Shown here one piece after another: positions 16,970-26,804 of a stretch of 64,000 nt of DNA. Positions within the stretch are counted from its first letter, which is position 1, and the number at the start of each line of letters is the position of its first letter. The DNA is taken from positions 62,001-126,000 of the forward strand of contig JAPFDT010000007.1 in NCBI GenBank assembly GCA_026169815.1, given 5' to 3'. The notes beneath the pieces were generated by a model that saw only the letters and a list, made by a program, of their open reading frames with translations, was not told the DNA's origin and did no database searches. The stretch is from Pseudogracilibacillus sp. (lineage in GTDB: Bacteria > Bacillota > Bacilli > Bacillales > Amphibacillaceae). A program made the translations under genes and the position numbers.

Positions 16970-18995
16970 AAGCTTTTAATAATTTTGCATTAATCGCAAC
17001 AATAATTGTACTTAAACTCATTAAAATAGCTCCAACTGCAGGGCTTAACATAATACCAATTGGCGCTAATACCCCTGCCGCTAGTGGAATGGCTAAAATG
17101 TTATAACCTGAAGCCCACCATAAGTTTTGCACCATTTTTCGGTACGTTTTTTTAGATAAGTCGATAATCGAAACGACGTCTTGTGGATTACTTTTTACTA
17201 ATACAATGTCAGCTGTTTCCATTGCGACATCCGTTCCAGCACCGATTGCTATACCTAAATCTGCAGTTGCTAATGCTGGGGCGTCATTTACCCCATCGCC
17301 TGTCATGGCAACCTTCCTATTTTTAGCTTGAATATCTTTTACTCGATTAGCTTTTTCATCTGGTAAAACCTCAGCATATACTTCATCAAGACCGATTTGT
17401 TCGGCGACCCAATGAGCAACTTTTTCATTATCACCTGTTAACATAATCGAATGAATGCCTGCCTCTTTAAGCGAGCTGATTGCTTCTTTCGCTGACTCTC
17501 TAATGATATCTGCGAGTGCAATCATTCCTGTTACTTCACCATTTTTCAAAACAAATACAACGGTTTTTCCTACTTTGGACATTGCTTCAAAATGCTTTTT
17601 GTCATAATCTAATGTTTGTTTATTTACATATCCCGGACTGACGACATTTATTTTTTCTCCGGAAATTTTGCCTTCAATTCCTTGACCTGTAATCGATTGG
17701 AAATCTTCTACTTGGGATAATTTAATATCACGTTCTTGTGCTTCTGCGACAATACCTTGTGCAATCGGATGCTCAGAATGTTGCTCAATACTTGCACCCC
17801 ATAATAAAATATCCGCTTCGTCATATCCTTCCATTGGAACTATATCTGTTACACCAAATTTTCCTTCTGTTAATGTACCTGTTTTATCAAAAACGACGGC
17901 ATCTAGTTTTCGAGCATTTTCAAAGTGTGCACGGTTTCGAATGAGCAAACCATGATTTGCCGAAATCGATGTCGAGACCGCAACAACTAATGGCGCTGCT
18001 AATCCTAGAGCGTGCGGACACGTAATAACCATCACTGTTACCATGCGCTCAATTGCGACATCATAACTATATCCAAGACTGAGCCAAATAATTAACGTCA
18101 AAATACCAGCCGCTAAAGCTAAATAAAACAGCCATTTAGCTGCACGATTCGTTAAATCTTGTGTTTTTGACTTCGATTCTTGAGCTTCTTTTACTAATGT
18201 AATGACTTGCGATAAATAAGACGCTTCACCAATTTTTTCAACTTGAATCGTTAAAGAACCTTCATTATTAATCGAACCACCAATTACTTCTTCATCCACT
18301 GTTTTATCGACAGGAACAGATTCTCCAGTTAACATCGATTCATCAATCGTCGTTTTTCCATCTAATATAATCCCATCGACTGGAATTTTTTCACCGGGTT
18401 TCACGAGGACACGATCAGATTCTTGTAATTCTGCCACTGCAACATCCGTTACATTACCATCTTCATCTAATTTATGCGCTTCATTCGGCATTAATTTTAC
18501 CAATTCTTCAAGTGCATTCGACGCCCCCATAACAGAGCGCATTTCAATCCAGTGACCTAATAACATAATGTCGACTAACGTTGCTAATTCCCAAAATAAA
18601 TTATCACCATCAAAACCAAATACAACGAACACACTATACACATAAGCTATAATAATCGCCAAACCAATCAGCGTCATCATGCCAGGGTTCTTATCTTTTA
18701 ATTCTTCAACTCCACCAGTAATAAACGGCCAAGCCCCATAGAAAAAGATGAATGAAGATAAAACGAGTAAAATATATTGATCATAACCAAATCGCCAATC
18801 CACACCGAGAAACCCTTGAATCATCGGAGATAGCGCTAATACCGGAATCGTCACAACGAGCGAAACAAAAAATCGCTGTTTAAAATCTTTTACCATATCT
18901 CCATGATCGTGGTGGTCGTGATGATTATGATGGTCATCGTGCCCTGCTTCTTCAGAATGTGCGTTATCGTTATGTTGATGTTCTTGTGTCATCAT
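16968..18995 (-). CDS. copB: CopB-type copper-translocating P-type ATPase
   Basis: A 675-residue P1B ATPase. The N-terminus is a His-rich tail (about residues 5-32, more than ten His) instead of CxxC domains. The transport motif is CPH (TCPHALGLA) rather than CPC, typical of the CopB/P1B-3 class. Phosphorylation loop DKTGT, actuator TGES and hinge GDGVNDAPAL are intact. Members export Cu(I) or Cu(II). AAAGGATTA precedes the two tandem ATG codons; the first is taken. Not clustered with a CsoR or CopZ gene, but convergent with the CueP lipoprotein. Confidence 0.92.
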   Translation of the reverse strand: MMTQEHQHNDNAHSEEAGHDDHHNHHDHHDHGDMVKDFKQRFFVSLVVTIPVLALSPMIQGFLGVDWRFGYDQYILLVLSSFIFFYGAWPFITGGVEELKDKNPGMMTLIGLAIIIAYVYSVFVVFGFDGDNLFWELATLVDIMLLGHWIEMRSVMGASNALEELVKLMPNEAHKLDEDGNVTDVAVAELQESDRVLVKPGEKIPVDGIILDGKTTIDESMLTGESVPVDKTVDEEVIGGSINNEGSLTIQVEKIGEASYLSQVITLVKEAQESKSKTQDLTNRAAKWLFYLALAAGILTLIIWLSLGYSYDVAIERMVTVMVITCPHALGLAAPLVVAVSTSISANHGLLIRNRAHFENARKLDAVVFDKTGTLTEGKFGVTDIVPMEGYDEADILLWGASIEQHSEHPIAQGIVAEAQERDIKLSQVEDFQSITGQGIEGKISGEKINVVSPGYVNKQTLDYDKKHFEAMSKVGKTVVFVLKNGEVTGMIALADIIRESAKEAISSLKEAGIHSIMLTGDNEKVAHWVAEQIGLDEVYAEVLPDEKANRVKDIQAKNRKVAMTGDGVNDAPALATADLGIAIGAGTDVAMETADIVLVKSNPQDVVSIIDLSKKTYRKMVQNLWWASGYNILAIPLAAGVLAPIGIMLSPAVGAILMSLSTIIVAINAKLLKA

Positions 18996-19148
18996 GCTTA
19001 ATCCTTTCTATTAATATTTTATATATCTTTCCTAATCAGTAACTTATATTCGCTTATCCCTAAAAAGCTAAACGATCATATTTCAACCTAGCTTATCTTC
19101 ATTATTCCTTTTCACTGTTTAAATAAACACTCAATAATATTTTCCAAG

Positions 19149-19187
19149 AAAAAACGGAAGCACCTCGTCATAGGTACTTCCGTTTTC
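19149..19187 (-). terminator. Terminator of the LLM oxidoreductase gene
   Basis: ACGGAAGTACCT / AGGTGCTTCCGT stem followed by six T on the minus strand. Confidence 0.9.
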
Positions 19188-19190
19188 ATC

Positions 19191-20183
19191 TTATTTTAAA
19201 GCTTCAGCTAACAAACGATACGTATCCAAACGTGAATCAAATTCAGCATGGTTGGCGTTGATCATTAATTCATCGAAAGCAAATGCTTCTTTATCTGCCA
19301 TTACTTTTGCTGCGACTTTTTCTGGTGTGCCAACTAAATGTAAATGACGATTACGCGCAATTAATGCTTCTTCGCGCTCTGATAACTTAACATCTTTTGC
19401 TTTTTCGGCACTAATAATTGGTACGAGTCGACCTGTCATTAAGCCAAGTCGGAATAAGTCAATTGGTCGCGCACGATATTCCGCTTCGTCTTCTGTTTCA
19501 GCTACTGTTGCTGCATAGGATACTGAAATAGTTGGATATTCCATAAATTCAGTTGGAATAAATCTGTTACGATACATATCAAAAATCTCTCGTGATGCAT
19601 CACCGTTGAAAAATTGCGCAAACGCATATCCTAAACCTAGCTCTCCTGCTTTTAACGCACTGTTTCCAGTTGAGCCTAACAACCATCCTTCTGGTAACTC
19701 TACTTTATTCGGCGTAACCGACACGCCTTGATATTCACTTAATGCTGGTTGTGAACCTTCCATTAAGTTTAAAATATCCGTAATTTTATCGTATTGGTCA
19801 CTATGTTGAATATATTGGCCTTGCGCCATTGCTGTAATCGTTGCCCCGTCCCCACCTGGCGCACGTCCCATTCCTAAATCAATTCGGGTCGCTGAAAGTG
19901 CTGCTAACGTATTAAAAACTTCCGCAACTTTTAAAGCTGAATAATGCATGACCATAACGCCACCTGAGCCAACACGGATTTTTTGCGTGGAGGCGGCGAT
20001 GTGTGCCATGACAATCTCTGGAGCAGAACTTGCTAAACGATCACTATTATGATGCTCTGCTAGCCAAAAACGTTCATAACCAACTTTTTCCGCTTCTTGT
20101 GCAAGTTTAACTGTTTGTTCTAATGCCTCTGTTGCTGTCTGATGTTCGGCGACAGGAATTTGATCTAATATACCAAGTTTCAT
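19191..20183 (-). CDS. LLM class flavin-dependent oxidoreductase (luciferase-like)
   Basis: A 330-residue bacterial-luciferase-like TIM barrel. Family marks are the start KLGILDQIPVAEH, RFWLAEHHNSDRLAS, VGSGGVMVMHYSALKVAEVF and DLGMGRAPGGD. This subgroup (luciferase family oxidoreductase, group 1) uses FMNH2 from a partner reductase; substrates are mostly unknown. It covers the whole usual length. GAGAGGATTTTAT precedes the ATG. Monocistronic with its own terminator; no flavin reductase nearby. Confidence 0.9.
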   Translation of the reverse strand: MKLGILDQIPVAEHQTATEALEQTVKLAQEAEKVGYERFWLAEHHNSDRLASSAPEIVMAHIAASTQKIRVGSGGVMVMHYSALKVAEVFNTLAALSATRIDLGMGRAPGGDGATITAMAQGQYIQHSDQYDKITDILNLMEGSQPALSEYQGVSVTPNKVELPEGWLLGSTGNSALKAGELGLGYAFAQFFNGDASREIFDMYRNRFIPTEFMEYPTISVSYAATVAETEDEAEYRARPIDLFRLGLMTGRLVPIISAEKAKDVKLSEREEALIARNRHLHLVGTPEKVAAKVMADKEAFAFDELMINANHAEFDSRLDTYRLLAEALK

Positions 20184-20384
20184 TTATAAAATCCTCTCTA
20201 TATAACATTTGTTCCATCCATATTAATAGCTCTTCCTCTACTCTATTTTATCTCCGAAGCACTTTACAACTAATTAGCTTATTCTAATAAACTTCAGTAA
20301 TTTTTTAAAAAAGCTTTTCAGTGAATTTTTTCATCTGTATAATACAACTATACAATTTTTTTCATATTAAAGGAGGTGCTCCAA

Positions 20385-21743
20385 TTGTTAACAACTTCAA
20401 AACATTTCAAATGGCTACTTTTAGGAAGTTTAATTCTTTCTATCTTTATTCCGAAAAATAATGTCTCTGCCGCAACAAAGAGCCCTAACAATATTACTTA
20501 CGTGGCAATTGGAGATTCTTTAACAGAAGGCCTGCTTGCTGATCGAACGATTAGTGAGACAAATGGCTATGTCGGGTATATTACAGATGCGCTTCACGCA
20601 AATGGATATCGAATACAAACATATAATTTCGCTAAATCTGGTGCTACATCTGCAGAAGTGCTCGCACAATTAAAAGCTATTAATATATTGCGAGATGATC
20701 CTAATATTGTGACTGTCAGTGTTGGTGTGAACGATTTAACACCTCATTTAAAACCAATTCAGAAAACAGAGTTTAAAGAAAATCTCTCTCAAGCACGTAC
20801 AACTGTACAACTTTATCATACGTATTTATCTAACCTTCATGACTTAACGGTTTATACTGAAAAATCATATATCCATTTAGCTAACCATTTAACGATATTA
20901 CAGGCAGTTATCGAACAAACAATAGATAAAACTAGTTATGAAGATGAATTACAAAAGTATATGACCACTATACATGACGCACAAAAACAGATTCAATCAA
21001 CAATCAAAATGTTATCATCACAAAAATTAAATCAACGACAAGTTTCAGCAACAGACCTAGAGGAACTATCTAAAGTTGTTCAAACCGCAACAGATGATTT
21101 ATCGCATATTCACGATGAGATCACAAGCAACTTAACAACATTACAACAAACCGATTTCCAAGGTGATTTCGCAAATAACGCTACAGCCTTTTTCGATGAA
21201 CCTAACCTAGCTTTCGACGAAACATCTGAGCGAATAGACAAGATCGAGAAGCAACTACATTTAATAGACGAAAAATTACACGACACAAAAGTTATCGCAG
21301 ATATTTTACCAGAGAGTGAAAAAACCATCAAAAAGAGCGTGCAAACAATAGAAACCTCTTTTAAAAACGCTCATAAAGAAATCGATACAATCGGACGCAA
21401 AATCAACACAATCATAGAACATACACAAGAAATCAATCCAGATGTCGATATGTATATACTAGGCTATTACAATATGTTTCCTTATTTATCAGATGGCATG
21501 CAACAAAAAACGACGCCATTATTTCTAGCTCTTAATAAAAAAATTGAAACAGTAGCTAATAAAAATGATATTACCTTTGTACCAACTTACGATGTGTTCG
21601 AAGGAAATTACAACACATTACTGCCAAATCAACATGATATCCACCCAAGTATCAAAGGGTATCAAGCGCTTGCTAAAGAATTTATTTCAGCTATAGATAA
21701 GGATTATCCACCGATTAACAACTTGAAATTTAATTCATTTTAA
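20385..21743 (+). CDS. Secreted SGNH/GDSL hydrolase with long helical insertion
   Basis: A 452-residue exported esterase-like protein. A signal peptide covers about residues 1-30 (cleavage near VSA-A). Block I is AIGDSLTEG with catalytic Ser45, block III is VSVGVNDL with Asn, and block V is HDIHPSIKGYQ near the C-terminus giving the Asp-His pair. Between blocks III and V lies a helix-rich, charged insertion of roughly 230 residues (about 130-370) rich in E, K, Q and T with coiled-coil character; ordinary family members have only about 200-250 residues in all. AGGAGG at 20371 supports the TTG at 20385 (8 nt); a GTG at 20376 overlaps that site. The SLAP-domain gene follows 9 bp later. Confidence 0.85.
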   Translation: MLTTSKHFKWLLLGSLILSIFIPKNNVSAATKSPNNITYVAIGDSLTEGLLADRTISETNGYVGYITDALHANGYRIQTYNFAKSGATSAEVLAQLKAINILRDDPNIVTVSVGVNDLTPHLKPIQKTEFKENLSQARTTVQLYHTYLSNLHDLTVYTEKSYIHLANHLTILQAVIEQTIDKTSYEDELQKYMTTIHDAQKQIQSTIKMLSSQKLNQRQVSATDLEELSKVVQTATDDLSHIHDEITSNLTTLQQTDFQGDFANNATAFFDEPNLAFDETSERIDKIEKQLHLIDEKLHDTKVIADILPESEKTIKKSVQTIETSFKNAHKEIDTIGRKINTIIEHTQEINPDVDMYILGYYNMFPYLSDGMQQKTTPLFLALNKKIETVANKNDITFVPTYDVFEGNYNTLLPNQHDIHPSIKGYQALAKEFISAIDKDYPPINNLKFNSF

Positions 21744-21752
21744 AGGAGTACA

Positions 21753-22124
21753 ATGATGCAAACATTACAATTTGAAGCTGCGTGGGAAAATACGATTTCA
21801 CCAGAAGATCGCCTAACGATTACTAATAAATTTGCTCAAATAAAATATAAGACGGCTCAAGGGATAGTACTTTCTTATTTATGGGAAGCAGAAAATCATT
21901 TAGGAGATTTATTAATTACAACATTTATTCATAACTATGACGACAAACCAATCCGACTAACAGATACGAACGTCGCTTATATAATAAATAAACAGCAAAT
22001 TGCTCACGGAATATTCACTATTCCAGAAGCGATTCCGCCACAAACGACGATGCCATGGACCTTTATTTTTTCCGATAAAAATTCGACTGATAAAGCACCT
22101 GAATTTTTCATTAAACATGAATAA
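21753..22124 (+). CDS. SLAP-domain protein
   Basis: A 123-residue beta-rich protein without a signal peptide or membrane segment. The second half fits the SLAP domain found in Bacillus proteins linked to S-layer or accessory SecA2 loci: LLITTFIHNYDDKPIRL, NVAYIINKQQIAHGIF and PPQTTMPWTFIFS. The family's function is not known. AAAGGAG lies 6-8 nt before the ATG pair. It is transcribed with the SGNH hydrolase and ends before a shared terminator, so the two are probably used together at the cell surface, although this protein itself looks cytosolic. Confidence 0.65.
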   Translation: MMQTLQFEAAWENTISPEDRLTITNKFAQIKYKTAQGIVLSYLWEAENHLGDLLITTFIHNYDDKPIRLTDTNVAYIINKQQIAHGIFTIPEAIPPQTTMPWTFIFSDKNSTDKAPEFFIKHE

Positions 22125-22190
22125 ACTCCATAGTAGGATAATTTAATTAAAACACGAACGATTAAATATATAACCAAAAAAAGCATAATA

Positions 22191-22230
22191 AAAAAGGATG
22201 ATACCTCTTATTAAGATATCATCCTTTTTG
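22191..22230. terminator. Bidirectional terminator
   Basis: AAAAAGGATGATA / TATCATCCTTTTT, 13 bp perfect stem with A and T tracts on both sides; serves the SLAP gene (plus) and catalase (minus). Confidence 0.9.
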
Positions 22231-23853
22231 TTAATACCCATCTGTTTCTCGGCTTTTTTCAACCGCTTCTTTTGTCGCTTCATTTGCTGCGATGGATCCT
22301 TGACCATATTTACTTTGGCCAGAAGCACGTCCTATTTCTGGGTGATTCGTTGATTCTTTTAATACTGCGATCTTCTTGTCCATATCGTCTTTAACTCGTG
22401 CTCCGTAATCTGCATCTGCTTCTGTGAAATATTCAATCATTTTTTGTTGAATACTTTCTTCACATACAGCTAGAGCATCACCTAAATTATTAATTAACTC
22501 ATCACGTTCCCAGTCTTCAAAACTACGGTACGTCTCACCAGCTTGCCCAAAATTATTCTCGCGATCAATTGGCGCACTCATCGCTTTCGCATTATATGAT
22601 GGCCTATGTGGCGTATGTTTATCTTCCCCTAACTCCTCATATCCACCTATCATGGACGGTTCATAATTTATGTGCGGATTATCTTTGAAATCTTCTGCCT
22701 TTCGAAAATCCATTTGACCACGGCGTTGATTTGTATGGACCGGAGTTTTCGGAGCATTTACTGGTAACTGTAAATAATTAGAGCCAACGCGATAACGTTG
22801 CGTATCTGAGTAGGAGAATGTACGTCCTTGTAACATTTTATCATCTGAAAAATCCATCCCATCAACGAGGACTCCTGTACCGAAAGCTGCTTGTTCAATC
22901 TCTGAATGAAAATCGACAGGGTTTCTATCTAACACTAACTTTCCAACTGGAAACCACGGAAACATTTCTTCTGGCCATAATTTCGTATCATCTAATGGGT
23001 CAAAATCAAGTTCTTCATGGTAATCATCAGACATCATTTGTACGTATAATTCCCATTCTGGATAATTGCCACCTTCAATTGCTTCATATAAATCTTGTGT
23101 CGCATGTCCAACGTTTTTAGCTTGTATTTTACTCGCTTCTTCTTGCGTTAAATTACGAATTCCTTCTTTTGGTTCCCAATGATATTTAATTAAAACTGCT
23201 TCGCCCGCTTCATTAACCCATTTATAAGTATTCACTCCCGAACCTTGCATATGACGATACGTCGCAGGAATACCCCACGGTGAAAATAGAAAGGTAATCA
23301 TATGCGTCGCTTCAGGTGTACGGGAAACAAAATCAAACATACGCTGTGGATTAGGCACATTGGATGATGGGTCTGGTTTAAATGCATGAATCATATCCGG
23401 AAACTTCATCGCATCTCGAATGAAGAATATTTTTAAATTATTTCCGACTAAATCCCAATTTCCATCTTCTGTGTACATCTTCACAGCAAAACCTCTAGGG
23501 TCACGTGCAGTCTCAGGAGAATCCTTTGCACCTGCAACAGTAGAAAAGCGCACCATTACAGGTGTCTGTTTGCCTTTACCTGAAAAAACTTTCGCACGTG
23601 TATATTTTTCAATTGGTTCCTCGCCTATAGTTCCATACGTTTCAAAATAACCAAAAGCTCCTGAACCTCGAGCATGTGCGATTCGTTCTGGTACTTCCTC
23701 GCGATCAAAGTGGGAAATTTTTTCGATAAAATGATAATTTTCTAAAGTGGCTGGACCACGCTCACCTATCGTTCGGATATTTTGATTATCTTCTACTTGC
23801 CGACCTTGACGTGTTGTTAATATATCTCTTTTTTTATCTGACTTTTTATCCAA
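22231..23853 (-). CDS. Monofunctional heme catalase
   Basis: A 540-residue catalase degrading H2O2 in the cytosol or spore. Catalytic His60 lies in [12 protein letters not shown], Asn about 138 in [14 protein letters not shown] and the heme-ligand Tyr in [17 protein letters not shown]-region and C-terminal helices are complete. Length resembles B. subtilis KatX (spore catalase) rather than the longer KatE, but I do not assign a name. Start is TTG with AAAGGAGG 9 nt upstream. It follows the MBL hydrolase by 14 bp, so the two are probably co-transcribed. Confidence 0.93.
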   Translation of the reverse strand: MDKKSDKKRDILTTRQGRQVEDNQNIRTIGERGPATLENYHFIEKISHFDREEVPERIAHARGSGAFGYFETYGTIGEEPIEKYTRAKVFSGKGKQTPVMVRFSTVAGAKDSPETARDPRGFAVKMYTEDGNWDLVGNNLKIFFIRDAMKFPDMIHAFKPDPSSNVPNPQRMFDFVSRTPEATHMITFLFSPWGIPATYRHMQGSGVNTYKWVNEAGEAVLIKYHWEPKEGIRNLTQEEASKIQAKNVGHATQDLYEAIEGGNYPEWELYVQMMSDDYHEELDFDPLDDTKLWPEEMFPWFPVGKLVLDRNPVDFHSEIEQAAFGTGVLVDGMDFSDDKMLQGRTFSYSDTQRYRVGSNYLQLPVNAPKTPVHTNQRRGQMDFRKAEDFKDNPHINYEPSMIGGYEELGEDKHTPHRPSYNAKAMSAPIDRENNFGQAGETYRSFEDWERDELINNLGDALAVCEESIQQKMIEYFTEADADYGARVKDDMDKKIAVLKESTNHPEIGRASGQSKYGQGSIAANEATKEAVEKSRETDGY

Positions 23854-23867
23854 GCTATGGCCTCCTT

Positions 23868-24743
23868 TTAATAATATTCCTCATCTACATATTCTCCATA
23901 ATCTGGAATAGCTATTTCTGTAAAATTTTCTACAAGATAAGTTAAACTATCACCTAATTGTTCACCTGACATAGGTAAACCATGACCGGTTACAACAAAT
24001 TTTGGCTGTAAAGCGGCTAATCTTTCAACAGATTGCTTTGATGCTTCCCAGTCTGCTGTTAAATATCGTGGCGGCCCGCTAATTTCTACTTCTTGCGTCA
24101 TTACTTTATAAAGCTTATCTTGCCTCACCGTTACAAAAGCATCGCCAGCTAACAGCAATTTATCTTTATCCCGAAATAATGAGACATGACCAACAGAATG
24201 ACCTGGAGTATGCAACCAGCGGAAATCAGGTAAATGTGGTACTGTGCCATCATCAGGTAATGGTTTTAAATAATCCCCTAAATCAATTGATTCGTTCGGG
24301 AACAATGGCGACATTTTAGCAACTAACCCGCCTTCTACAGTCGCATCAGGTTCAGGGTAATTTTTTTCTCCTGTTAAATACGGAAATTCTAATTCATGCG
24401 CATAAACAGGAATATCCCAACGTTCAATTAATTCAATCAAAGCTCCAACGTGATCAAAGTGTCCATGTGTTAAAATAATCGCACTCGGTTTCCTGCCTTC
24501 TCCAAACCGTTCTTCAGTCATTTCGATTATTTTATCTGCTGAATATGGCATACCTGCATCAATTAAGACAAATTTCTCTGCCATCTTCTCCCCGACATAC
24601 ACGACATTCACTATTTGAATCGTATGACTGTAAATATCGGGTAATATTTCTATACCTAATCCACTATTGACAGATGTAGTCGGAATATACTTATAATCAC
24701 TTCCATAATTCATCTCCTGATCCAACCAACCACTTCCTCGCAT
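23868..24743 (-). CDS. MBL-fold metallo-hydrolase
   Basis: A 291-residue metallo-beta-lactamase-fold protein with the metal motif HGHFDHVG, then [13 protein letters not shown], the bridging Asp in LLLAGDAF and the last His in VVTGHGLPM. It is of the general hydrolase type (glyoxalase II-like or lactonase-like); substrate unknown. The start is uncertain: the ATG at 24743 lacks a clear ribosome binding site, while an in-frame TTG at 24725 has CGAGGAAG about 10 nt upstream. Upstream partner of catalase in one unit. Confidence 0.85.
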   Translation of the reverse strand: MRGSGWLDQEMNYGSDYKYIPTTSVNSGLGIEILPDIYSHTIQIVNVVYVGEKMAEKFVLIDAGMPYSADKIIEMTEERFGEGRKPSAIILTHGHFDHVGALIELIERWDIPVYAHELEFPYLTGEKNYPEPDATVEGGLVAKMSPLFPNESIDLGDYLKPLPDDGTVPHLPDFRWLHTPGHSVGHVSLFRDKDKLLLAGDAFVTVRQDKLYKVMTQEVEISGPPRYLTADWEASKQSVERLAALQPKFVVTGHGLPMSGEQLGDSLTYLVENFTEIAIPDYGEYVDEEYY

Positions 24744-24791
24744 ACATAGTATAAAAATGCGTCTACTTAAATAACGGGTATGTGTTTTATA

Positions 24792-25055
24792 TTAAATATC
24801 ATCACGTGCTTCCATCTCAGCCGTTCCCATTGTTCCTCTAATATTATGTTGTTGTAACAAACCGAATATTTCATGTTCGAGCGACTGTAATTCACTCTCC
24901 GATATTGTTTGTTTCGGATTAGGGTTTAACCAATTAATTTCCCCTTCATAAAAATCACCTTTATATAATTCACCATCAATGTAAAATTGAAATTCATATC
25001 GTTCATACGTCCGTTCATCAAATTTCGTCACCACTTCAAACCCGTCTACCAACAC
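24792..25055 (-). CDS. Small conserved hypothetical protein (YheE/DUF5342-like topology)
   Basis: An 87-residue acidic soluble protein. It begins with beta strands (YERYEFQFYIDGELYKGDFY), then EINWLNPNPKQ and a C-terminal helix (LEHEIFGLLQQHNI). This resembles small Bacillus proteins of the YheE type, but the match is by pattern only. GGAGGG precedes a GTG at 25055 and a TTG at 25052; either may be used. No partner gene is close; the MBL gene starts about 50 bp downstream. Function unknown. Confidence 0.6.
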   Translation of the reverse strand: MLVDGFEVVTKFDERTYERYEFQFYIDGELYKGDFYEGEINWLNPNPKQTISESELQSLEHEIFGLLQQHNIRGTMGTAEMEARDDI

Positions 25056-25127
25056 TATCCCTCCATTTTATTATTCTATTCGCTGTTACTTTTCCCAGTT
25101 GTTTTTTTGTTATACACTTTTTCGAAC

Positions 25128-25160
25128 AAAAAAGACGCCCAAAATTGAGCGTCTTCATTT
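25128..25160 (-). terminator. Terminator of the fRMsr gene
   Basis: GAAGACGC / GCGTCTT stem followed by six T on the minus strand. Confidence 0.88.
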
Positions 25161-25235
25161 AGAACAAAATATTATAATGTGCGTATAATTCATGCATTGT
25201 CAACACAATTTATGCGGCGTCAATGCCTACTAGAT

Positions 25236-25718
25236 TTACTTCAGATGTTCAACGAGTATATGGACAAATTTTTCAAGATATTGTTGATCGACTTCGTCAA
25301 AGCGATTTAAAATTGGACTATCAATATCTAACACACCTAATGCTTCTCCATCCACAATGATAGGTACGACTATTTCTGATTGGCTCTGCGGATCACAAGC
25401 AATATGACCAGAAAAATCATGGACATTTTCTACGAGTTGCGTTTTACCTTCAGCAATAGCTGTGCCACAAACTCCTTTGCCGTGCGGAATTCGAATACAT
25501 GCAGGTAAACCTTGGAATGGTCCGAGTACTAGCTCATCTTGTTTCCAAATATAAAATCCAACCCAGTTAATATCGTCTAAAAATTGATTTAATAATGCAG
25601 ATGCATTCGCCAAATTAGCTATAACATCATTTTCACCATCAATTAATGCCTCAAACTGTTGTAACACTAGTTCATAATTTTCTGCGCGACTTCCTATATA
25701 AGATGCTTGTTCAAACAT
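25236..25718 (-). CDS. msrC: Free methionine-(R)-sulfoxide reductase (GAF-type MsrC)
   Basis: A 160-residue GAF-domain enzyme that reduces free methionine-R-sulfoxide with thioredoxin. The three family cysteines are at Cys74 (LPACIRIP), Cys84 (GKGVCGTAI) and Cys108 (HIACDPQSQSE), matching the catalytic triad of cysteines in E. coli fRMsr. NWVGFYIW and GVLDIDSP are also typical. Equivalent to B. subtilis YtsP. Monocistronic with a clear terminator. An oxidative-damage repair role fits the nearby catalase. Confidence 0.9.
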   Translation of the reverse strand: MFEQASYIGSRAENYELVLQQFEALIDGENDVIANLANASALLNQFLDDINWVGFYIWKQDELVLGPFQGLPACIRIPHGKGVCGTAIAEGKTQLVENVHDFSGHIACDPQSQSEIVVPIIVDGEALGVLDIDSPILNRFDEVDQQYLEKFVHILVEHLK

Positions 25719-25782
25719 ATAAATCCCCTATTCTGTTTCATTTTCTCTCATCATAACAGAAACGACGAATCATGTAGAGAAT

Positions 25783-26709
25783 TTATATCCAAATCACTAG
25801 CAATATTGCGATGATAGAAGCAGAAATAAGCAGGAGTTTTTCTACTTGGGTTACGTTTTGAACGTTTTCTACATCTATTTTCATAACTAGACGAGCCATG
25901 AATGCGAGCAATAAAACAACAATTAACCCATGCCAAAATCGATTATAAAATAAGGTTAGTGCGACGACAGCTGCCAAGATAAGATAAATAATTGCAGGCA
26001 CAACTGCCGCGCGTCTGCCAAACTTTTCGACAAACCATACGACAGATGTTCTTTTTATTGGATTAGCTTGTTGATCTGCTTGAACGTCCGGAATGTGGTG
26101 CACCATAACCCAAGCCATACAAATAAAAGCATTTATTATCGTGTTTTGATAAACCCAAAGCGGAATTGTGTCTAGTAACAACCAAGGAATCGCTACGCCG
26201 AGGAAAAATATTGCTGGAAATAAACTTAACCCTTCACCAATAAATGGTCGATAACTAAGACGTAATGGCGGCATAGAATAGGAATAAGCCGCCCATATAC
26301 CGATTAAAATTAATAAAGTCAGTTTCATATATCCTGTCATTGCGAACACAAGTGCAACAATAAATAAACTAATCGTTAAATGAGTAGCTAATTGGTGAAC
26401 GAGATACGGGGATAATAAATTTCTCTGAATAACTCGGCTTCCTCCTGATAAAATTGCAGGACTACGTGCATCTGTTCCAGATAAATAATCAGCATAATCA
26501 TTATATAAATGCGTTAAAGCCCCATGAATAATAAGTGCTCCAAAACTAACTAATATAAACGTTAAAAAAATTCTTTCATGATTAATATTTGAATGAAAGA
26601 TGAGCGGGAGCATACTTGATAAAATCGTAGCGATACTTGATGATATAACGGCAACAACTCGTAATAACGTCCAACTTGTTTCGATTACTGTTCGAGCAGT
26701 ACTTTGCAT
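25783..26709 (-). CDS. UbiA-family prenyltransferase (MenA-like)
   Basis: A 308-residue membrane prenyltransferase with about eight hydrophobic segments. The first Asp-rich motif is LYNDYADYLSGTD and the second is HHIPDVQADQQANPIKRT, the two Mg2+-prenyl-diphosphate sites of the family. The acceptor is unknown; a menaquinone-type DHNA transferase is possible, but no men genes are near. The first in-frame ATG is at 26772, yet AAAGGATGTGA about 6-10 nt before the ATG at 26709 favours the shorter start and removes a 21-residue non-conserved lead. Monocistronic. Confidence 0.82.
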   Translation of the reverse strand: MQSTARTVIETSWTLLRVVAVISSSIATILSSMLPLIFHSNINHERIFLTFILVSFGALIIHGALTHLYNDYADYLSGTDARSPAILSGGSRVIQRNLLSPYLVHQLATHLTISLFIVALVFAMTGYMKLTLLILIGIWAAYSYSMPPLRLSYRPFIGEGLSLFPAIFFLGVAIPWLLLDTIPLWVYQNTIINAFICMAWVMVHHIPDVQADQQANPIKRTSVVWFVEKFGRRAAVVPAIIYLILAAVVALTLFYNRFWHGLIVVLLLAFMARLVMKIDVENVQNVTQVEKLLLISASIIAILLVIWI

Positions 26710-26751
26710 ATTTGTCACATCCTTTAAGGACAGCAGATAAATTCTACAAAT

Positions 26752-26800
26752 AAAAAAACTGTCCTTTCCCATATTCGCCTAGAAAAAGACAGTTTATACC
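26752..26800 (-). terminator. Terminator of the HemAT-like chemoreceptor gene
   Basis: AAACTGTC / GACAGTTT stem with an inner CTTTTTC / GAAAG pairing, followed by seven T on the minus strand. Confidence 0.85.
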
Positions 26801-26804
26801 TATT

